Assembly: GCA_026119855.1 (NCBI GenBank)
Contig: JAOWBW010000383.1
Span: 1,736,001 to 1,800,000, forward strand
Reading direction: 5' to 3'
Source of the DNA: Campanula takesimana
Lineage: Eukaryota > Streptophyta > Magnoliopsida > Asterales > Campanulaceae
DNA: 64,000 nt
The notes beneath the pieces were generated by a model, which worked only from the letters and a program-made list of their open reading frames with translations, made no database searches and was not told the DNA's origin. Position 1 is the first letter of the stretch; the number at the start of each line of letters is the position of its first letter. Made by a program: the position numbers and the translations under genes. Of this stretch, positions 57,042-64,000 are shown one piece after another.

Positions 57042-60000
57042 TGTAACGTCCGTCCTAATTCCTGTTAAATTCCTGTCTTGCATAATTATATGCTATTTTA
57101 ATTGAGTTAATTATTTAACTAATTGAGCAAGTTTAAGTCCTAATTGTTTAAGTTGAAACATTAGGGACATTTGTGAAAATTAAAGTTTAGGGGCTTTTTG
57201 TCAAAGTTGAAACTTGGAGGGCCTAGTTGCAATTCTTGGAAAGTCTTAAGGATAAATACCCTTCCTTCTTTCTCTGGGAAAGAGAATTCTCAGTTTCTCT
57301 CGATCCTTCTCTCCGTCTCAAAAGAAAGTTAAAGTTTTACCCTATTCTCGACTCCTCTCGCTTAATTATGCATCTGTTCGAAAATCCGACTTCGCATAAA
57401 TGATCAGGGCGGTGAGTAGAGCATTTCCTGTCGAACAGAAATTAGTTTGGGTGAATTTGATTTCGGAGTAGGTAAGTCACTAGCTCCCCCTTGCTTGTAA
57501 TAACATGCTTATGTGTTATTCTTGATACTTGTACTTGTTAATTTCGTGATTTGGTTGAATTTTGTGATACTTGTAAATTTGGGACGAAGAGAATATTCGT
57601 ATGAAAAACAAGAATGAATAGCCTTGAACCTGGGAATGACTTGAAAAAGTATTGAAAAATTATACTCCTATTCGTGAGACGGTAAAATATTAACTTGATT
57701 TAAATATTATTAGAAAAATTGTATCATTATTTGTGGTACGGGGAAATGAATGGAAGTATCCCTAAATGATTATATTAGTATATTAGCAAATTATACTTAT
57801 ACTTTTGGGACGGTGAAATATTTAATTGGAATAAAAGGAAATTATCCTATTATTTGTGGGACCGTAAAAGAAATGAATTGAGCTTGAAATAGTGTCCTGG
57901 GTATTGCCTAAGGGTTAGTGAAAGTATACTCCTACGCTTGGGACGGAGAATTTTAGGCCTGAAAAGAAATTTAGTGTTTGCTGAAAATTGTACCAGGCGC
58001 CCGCCCACATAGATACCGAGCGCCCGCCCATTTCATCAGAAGTTTTGGTTTCAAAAGTGCTATAATGAGCGCCCGCCCGGTCCATCGTAGGGGCCCGCCC
58101 GGTCCCTTGTTTCACAAAAGTGTTTTAAATCTAAATTGAAATGAAAGCTTACCCCTCCTAAGGCATAGAGCCTTAGTATAAGATGTCCTAGCACGTGTTG
58201 TGACACCTTAGGGGCATCAGAAGTGAATCGTGAACATGAGTACTCATAGAATTAAAATGAGAACTTGAGCCTAAGAGTAAGAACTCTTTTAATTGTCTTG
58301 AAAGTGCTAAGAACAAGCACTAATGTGTTATATGTGTCTTGAAATTAATGTTTGTGTACCTTAGGGGCACTAGAACAATGTCTTGAGCTTGAACATCCAA
58401 AGTATAGGATTATGAACTTGTAAGTATGAGATGTATAACTCATCCACTTAGCTTGAACTTGAAGTATAAGACAATTAAATCTTGTACATGACTTGAATAT
58501 CCAAAGATTAGAATAATAACTTGAGTATAAGATAATTAATTCTTGTACATGTCTTGAACATCCATGAAAGTGGATTGAGAACTTGAATGTAAGATGATAA
58601 AATCTTGTACATGACTTGAAACCAATACATGTGTATGGTAATGAACTTGAAAGTGCTATGAACAAGCACTAATGTGTTAGAACTATCCTTGATGTGTATG
58701 AGCAAATCTTGCACATAATTACTTGATAGAATGTGGCTTGTTGACTACTTGATACTTGGTATGAATATCTAAAGAATTGGTATGTGGAACTAGATAGAGA
58801 ATGATCAACTCTACTACATACTTAAATCTAATTTGTGTGTATTGAAAGTGCTATAAACAAGCACTAATGTGCTAGTAATTGGTTTTAATCGTGCATATAT
58901 ACTCAATGAAGTATATAAAGTATAAAGAAAATATCCTGTTCGTGAGATGAGTTCCTAAAGAAAGAGGGACTAGTGTAATATGAAGATAATTCATAAAACA
59001 ATGATTATAGAACATAATATGTGTTGGAAAATGTATTCGATTATTAATGATACATATACGCGAGATATGATTGTGACTAGGTACAATACGACCTATTCGA
59101 CCACGTGCTTAGAGTCTAAGATGTTGGGCTCTACTAGAAAGTAAGGGTATCGTGATAGACATATTAGTGTGTTAAAGATTATATGAATATGTACATGCAA
59201 ATATTTCATATGACAAAATGATATAGTATGACATGCCCTACTACTTGGTTGGGGTCTGTTCTTAATAGACTCTAATTTGGCTTGATTGTGTTACGTGGAC
59301 ACATTACGTGCCATTGCTATACTGATTTGTATTCGCAAATATTGCATACGTGTACTTGTATTTGGTGAGCATGATTACATGGTTCCTGAAGAGCTAGTCC
59401 ACTACTTTTGGACTTAGTTCTATACTCTTGTAGTTCAAGTAAACATCTACTTGTTCATTCTTGTTTGAGTCCAGCTGGTCACCTTGCATGTTCGGAAATA
59501 TATAGATTCACGCTTATCGCGAGAGCTGGGGCTTAAGTGATAATCGGGTCCCTATGTATTTGCGCTTGACCCCTTACTACAGGCCATAGTAAGGGCATAG
59601 CTTCCTTGGTTGGAGCAATACGCCTGACTTAAGTGAATGCTAAACTCGTGAACACCTCGTGAATCTTGTTCTTGTGAGTGATACTGGTTACCGGGTCCTC
59701 TTGTGTACTGCACAGCAGCAACTTGATTGATCGTGATTTGTCAACTGCAATAAGCAACGACAACAATGGTTTACTTGGGAGGAATAAGGTTGGAATATCC
59801 TTTGTAACGTGGTAGTTTAGCCTTATGTGTTAGCTACTTGATGAGTTGGCTTAGCCTTTCATATACTTGTTACTTGATGACATCTTTAGCATGATTACTT
59901 GATAATCTTCGTGATTTGCATGATTACATGATAACATGCTATGTACTTGTATCTAGTAACTTACTGAGATTTATCTCACCCCGTTTCTTGTTTATTTGTT

Positions 60001-60393
60001 TCCCCCCCCAGGAAAGCAAGTGGTAATACGTTGTGAGGCTCGACTTAGCAGGGGCCTACTTGGCAAGTTGTTCTTATTGGGGATTGTTATCCTTTCCAGT
60101 ATTTGGTGAGGATGATCTTGTATCAGTTGTTTAGACTCAGTATATTGGGTAGACTTGTATAGTGTTCTTGTAATGCCAGCGTATGTGCTAGGCATGTTTT
60201 CCGCTGTGTACAACCATTTGGTTTAAATTTCTTGGTATAGAACTCGTTGTGAGCTATCTTAGCTCGTTCCTCTTGAGAGTATATATGATGTCAGTTTAAT
60301 ATAAGCAGATGTCATTCAGTTTCTCATTTCTTGTTAGTCACGCGCACCAGGTTCGAGGTTCTATTAGGGAATCCCGGGACCTGGGGGCGTGTT
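57042..60393 (+). repeat. 5' LTR of the Tekay-like element (about 3.35 kb)
   Basis: It aligns throughout with the reverse of the solo LTR at 25163-29022. It holds the GC-motif cassette at 57997-58100. Several AAGTGCTA...AACAAGCACTAATGTG inverted motifs occur at about 58303, 58645 and 58848, and repeats of CTTGTACATGACTTGAA at about 58480-58620. The 3' end reads GGGGGCGTGTTAGCTC, where the expected GTGTCA plus primer site is missing. Confidence 0.88.
57997..58100. repeat. Four-unit GC-motif cassette in the Tekay 5' LTR
   Basis: GCGCCCGCCC units start at 57997, 58020 and 58069, and a variant GGGCCCGCCC at 58091; spacings 23, 49 and 22 bp. The 3' LTR shows the same at 63898, 63921, 63970 and 63992, there with an unmutated fourth unit. 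Confidence 0.9.
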
Positions 60394-62941
60394 AGCTCTA
60401 AGCCTGGATAGGGTCTATGGCCTAGGTTGGGTTAGTCTTGGGTGTGTTTTGATGCCGAGTGCTTAGTTACTTGTTGTTATACCAGGCATAGGACTGGTGT
60501 TGATAGTGTTCCCCACTAGATAGTTTGAGAATCGAGAGCGCGAGTCTTTAAAGACTTAGGCGTATCTATCTTGTGTAGTGGACATTGTTTCGTGCTATAT
60601 ATGCATGCTTGTCCTCATTTCTTGATTTACATGAAAGTGTATTCTCTAGTAAGAGACTACGTGATTGATATCGTTATTTATAAAGAGCTTGATAGAAGTG
60701 TGGGTGATAACACCCTATACGTTATATGTTAACTTTGTCATGTCACCTGCATGGGGAATTGATGTGATGCATGATATGGCTTGGCTTTTTACGTGTTATG
60801 ATCTGGCTTTCTATATGTTATGCCATTCTTGTTTGCCACAATAGATGGTGAATATTTCTATGCTAGTATGCTTGACTATTTATATGAGCATGATATAATT
60901 ATGTATAACATTCATGTTCTGCATTGAAAGCTCAAAAATGATTATCAAGGTTGTGCTGAATATTTAGCATATGTGGTTGATGGAAGAATGTCTACACCAA
61001 AATTGAAGAATGGATACATCATTCTTTGTGAGATCTCAGATATAATTTCTACTGAGTAGTACATGATACATGATGAGAACCTTGAGTTATCTTGAGTTGC
61101 TACAGTACAAATATAGTGCTGATATCTAAATCAATGTTCATGACATCGGTTGAGTTAAAAGAGTTGAAGTTCAACTTGAGGAATTTCTTGATAGAGGATT
61201 CACCCAGCTTAGTATATCTGCGTGGGGTGTATCTGTATTGATTGGCATGAAGAGATATGTTACTTTGCGATTTCATATTGAATGCAAAGAATTCAACCAG
61301 GTGACTATAATGAACCAGTACTTGTTATCGTGTATGGATGAATTATTTGATCCCTGAAGTTAATCAGTGGTCTATTCAGTGTTTGATTGATAAGTGGCTA
61401 CCATTATTTGGAAAGTAAACTATGAGGATATACTGAAGACATCTTCTCATATCAGGTATGCTTGTTATGAATTCGTGATTATGCTATTTCGATTGATATA
61501 TGATCTAGCAGTATTGATGGATTTGATGAATGATATCTTCAAACCATAATATGATTTCTTTGCGATGAATTGATTAATGACCTAGTGGTGTATATCAAGT
61601 CGCAGACTGACAATTGATTGTATTGAAATTTCTTGAGAGAAACAATTGTTTCCAAAAACTAGCAAGAGATAGAGGATCTATTACCTTGAAGTGGATGCCT
61701 GAAGTAAGTATCTTTATTGACCTATACAAGTGGAAATAACCGAGGTACGATTATTCTTGAGATTTTCTCGATCTTGTTAGAGATTCATTAATGAATTTCG
61801 AAGGTAGCTCTATCATTAACTATTTGACACAGAAAGCTACATTTTCTGATGGATTGATAAACGTGAAGCCAATTTTTTTTAAATATATAAATGATGGATG
61901 ACCACAACTTCAGTATTTGACCTTGCCTAGTGAATTCGACTAATATGATGGTTATTTGGAGGATATGACCAGTGTTACTATTTTCTCGTGTATACGTCAA
62001 GATTCACCAATATAGTGGATATAATAAATTCATTATGCATAGTGAAGCTCGAACAAGAGATAAAACGTGTGTTAATTCAAAATGGTAACGTACTTGTATA
62101 TGCTTCGAGGAGATGGAATCTTTATGAATAGAATAATTCTACTCATGACTTGAAACTGATTGTGATCCTACGGCTATTGTATTAGCGGATTCATTGAACA
62201 TAAAGACTTGTATTTCATGATTGATGGTACTGAATGGGAGAAAATTTCTGAGTATTCAACTAAATCCTTGAATTGCGATTATTTGAAAGCAGAATATCAG
62301 AGATCGTTTGATTTGTTATAATCCTTCGAGATTTGTGAATATATGAATATATTGCGATGAATTTCGTGGAAGGATTATCATTTAACAGACAAGTCCCGAT
62401 GATATTGGTTATAGTGGATTGATTAATCAAATCTGCTTGACATTATGTGTTGTGATGTTATGATCGATACATCTTGATTACATGGGATACCTGTGGATAT
62501 AATATATGACAGGGATTCTTGTTCTACATCTTGTTCTACACCTTGTTTTACATCTTGATTATGATAATTTTTCTGAGCACTCTGGATATTTAACCGAGGT
62601 TGCTTCTTGATCATATGTTGCGAGCATGTGAAGGGGATTTCCTTGTGGCTATTGTATGAGCTTGCTATTTAGTGGAAATTCCATCACACAGATTGCTTAG
62701 TATATGGGTAACTGCTTGTATGGATACTTGATTCTTGTCTTGAGCACGAATACTTCTTGTGAAAGTTTCAGGGGAAAGTCACGGTATCGAGAAGGTTATG
62801 TGAGAATTATACTCGCAGGTAATTGATAATATGGTGTGGTATACCATATTCTTGGTATTCTTGAGTTCTATTTGTTATTTATATGTGTTATAATTTCGAT
62901 CAGTAAAATTCGAGGACGAATTTTCTTTAAAGAAAGGAGGA
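60394..62941 (+). pseudogene. Decayed Gypsy pol and internal region
   Basis: No frame exceeds about 70 codons, but fragments run in pol order: GCAEYLAYVVDGRMSTPKL (near 60950), ELKELKFNL then EEFLDRGFTQ and SAWGVSVL (RT fingers, 61150-61230), MDELFD (near 61335), MDLMNDIFKP (61515-61545), and a degenerate VLIQNGNVLVYASRRWN followed by THDLKL in RNase H (62075-62155). No gag knuckle or integrase is recognisable; a large part of the normal internal region appears to be lost. It ends with RGRIFFKERRM overlapping the purine tract. Confidence 0.75.
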
Positions 62942-64000
62942 TGTAACGCCCGTCCTAATTCCTGTTAAATTCTTGTCTTGCATAATTATATGCTATTTTA
63001 ATTGAGTTAATTATTTAACTAATTGAGCAAGTTTAAGTCCTAATTGTTTAAGTTGAAACATTAGGGACATTTGTGAAAATTAAAGTTTAGGGGCCTTTTT
63101 GTCAAAGTTGAAACTTGGAGGGTCTAGTTGAAATTCATGGAAAGTCTTAAGGATAACTATCCTTCCTTCTTTCTCTGGGAAAGAGAATTCTCAGTTTCTC
63201 TCGATCCTTCTCTCCGTCTCAAAAGAAAGTTAAAGTTTTACCCTATTCTCGACTCCTCTCGCTTAATTATGCCTCTGTTTGAAAATCTGACTTCGCATAA
63301 ATGATCAGGGCGGTGAGTAGAGCATTTCCCGCCGAACAGAAATTAGTTTGGGTGAATTTGATTTCGGAGTAGGTAAGTCACTAGCTCCCCCTTGCTTGTA
63401 ATAACATGCTTATGTGTTATTCTTGATACTTGTACTTGTTAATTTCGTGATTTGGTTGAATTTTGTGATACTTGTAAATTTGGGACGAAAGGAGTATTCG
63501 TATGAAAAACAAGAATGAATAGCCTTGAACCTGGGAATGACTTGAAAAAGTATTGAAAAATTATACTCCTATTCGTGAGACGGTAAAATATTAACTTGAT
63601 TTAAATATTATTAGAAAAATTGTACCATTATTTGTGGTACGGGGAAATGAATGGAAGTATCCCTAAATGATTATATTAGTATATTAGAAAATTATACTTA
63701 TAATTTTGGGACGGTGAAATATTTAATTGGAATAAAAGGAAATTATCCTATTATTTGTGGGACGGTAAAAGAAATGAATTGAGCTTGAAATAGTTTCCTG
63801 GGTATTGCCTAAGGGTTAGTGAAAGTATACTCCTACGCTTGGGACGGAGAATTTTAGGCCTGGAAAGAAATTTAGTGTTTACTGAAAATTGTACCAGGCG
63901 CCCGCCCACATAGATACCGAGCGCCCGCCCATTTCATCAGAAGTTTTGGTTTCAAAAGTGCTATAATGAGCGCCCGCCCGGTCCATCGTAGGCGCCCGCC
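62942..64000 (+). repeat. 3' LTR of the Tekay-like element, truncated by the window edge
   Basis: It begins TGTAACGCCCGTCC after the purine tract. The visible 1059 bp contain the full cassette (63898-64000) and differ from the 5' LTR at scattered positions only. Confidence 0.88.

Larger units (their letters stand above)
57042..64000 (+). mobile_element. Tekay/Del-like Ty3/Gypsy element, right end outside window
   Basis: The 5' LTR begins TGTAACGTCCGTCC at 57042 and ends near 60393. The internal region runs to the purine tract AAAGAAAGGAGGA before a second LTR start (TGTAACGCCCGTCC) at 62942. The 1059 bp of 3' LTR that are visible match the 5' LTR closely. Pol is badly decayed and the primer site is deleted, so the element is dead. 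Lineage is inferred from the very long LTRs, LTR ends and pol motifs typical of chromoviruses of the Tekay/Del clade. Confidence 0.88.

Overview
This window is nuclear DNA of a flowering plant, most likely a eudicot. It is AT-rich, has no bacterial-type operons, and is packed with LTR retrotransposons primed by the usual plant initiator-Met tRNA motif (TGGTATCAGAGC and close variants). It also carries hAT and Mutator-like DNA transposons and many Stowaway/Tourist MITEs. Only one convincing intact host gene is visible: a minus-strand MBOAT/wax-synthase-like acyltransferase at 38856-39938. A second, interrupted host locus may span about 46.6-55.5 kb. The species cannot be named from the sequence.

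Layout. 1-1837: 3' end and LTR of a Sirevirus-like Copia that runs off the left edge, abutting a Gypsy LTR stub with its primer site. 3621-7807: a Gypsy element with matching TSDs and a third, diverged LTR inside it. 9764-15725: a foldback element, a 3.1-kb solo Gypsy LTR (TSD TTGAT) and a Tourist MITE. 15766-35340: a layered nest. An old decayed Copia has its 3' LTR cut first by a 13.8-kb Sirevirus (TSD GCTAC), which is itself cut by a 3.86-kb solo Gypsy LTR (TSD TACAA), and then by a 3.66-kb hAT element with a broken transposase (TSD GTCATAAT). 36.9-41.5 kb: MITEs, a small Mutator-like element and the acyltransferase gene. 41542-44340: a non-autonomous hAT with arrays of a GAGCTCG motif at both ends (TSD CATTACGG). 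44752-46336: a Mutator-like element with long TIRs and a 10-bp TSD. 48412-53525: a young Tork/Tnt1-like Copia (TSD CCTAC) whose polyprotein is broken by one stop codon. 57042-64000+: a Tekay/Del-like Gypsy with a 3.35-kb 5' LTR, decayed pol and the start of its 3' LTR.

The most unusual signal is a four-unit cassette of short GC-rich, CpG-containing, palindromic or near-palindromic motifs. It sits inside LTRs of different superfamilies and in an LTR-like remnant. The unit sequence is uniform within an element but differs between elements (CTCGGCCGAG, GCGCCCGCCC, GTGCGGTCGC or GGGCGGTCGC). The start-to-start spacing is nearly constant: about 22-23, then 49-52, then 22-23 bp. A 15-bp stretch is identical between a Gypsy solo LTR and the Tork Copia LTRs. 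I could not run alignments or searches; boundaries come from reading TSDs, TIRs and LTR ends by eye.
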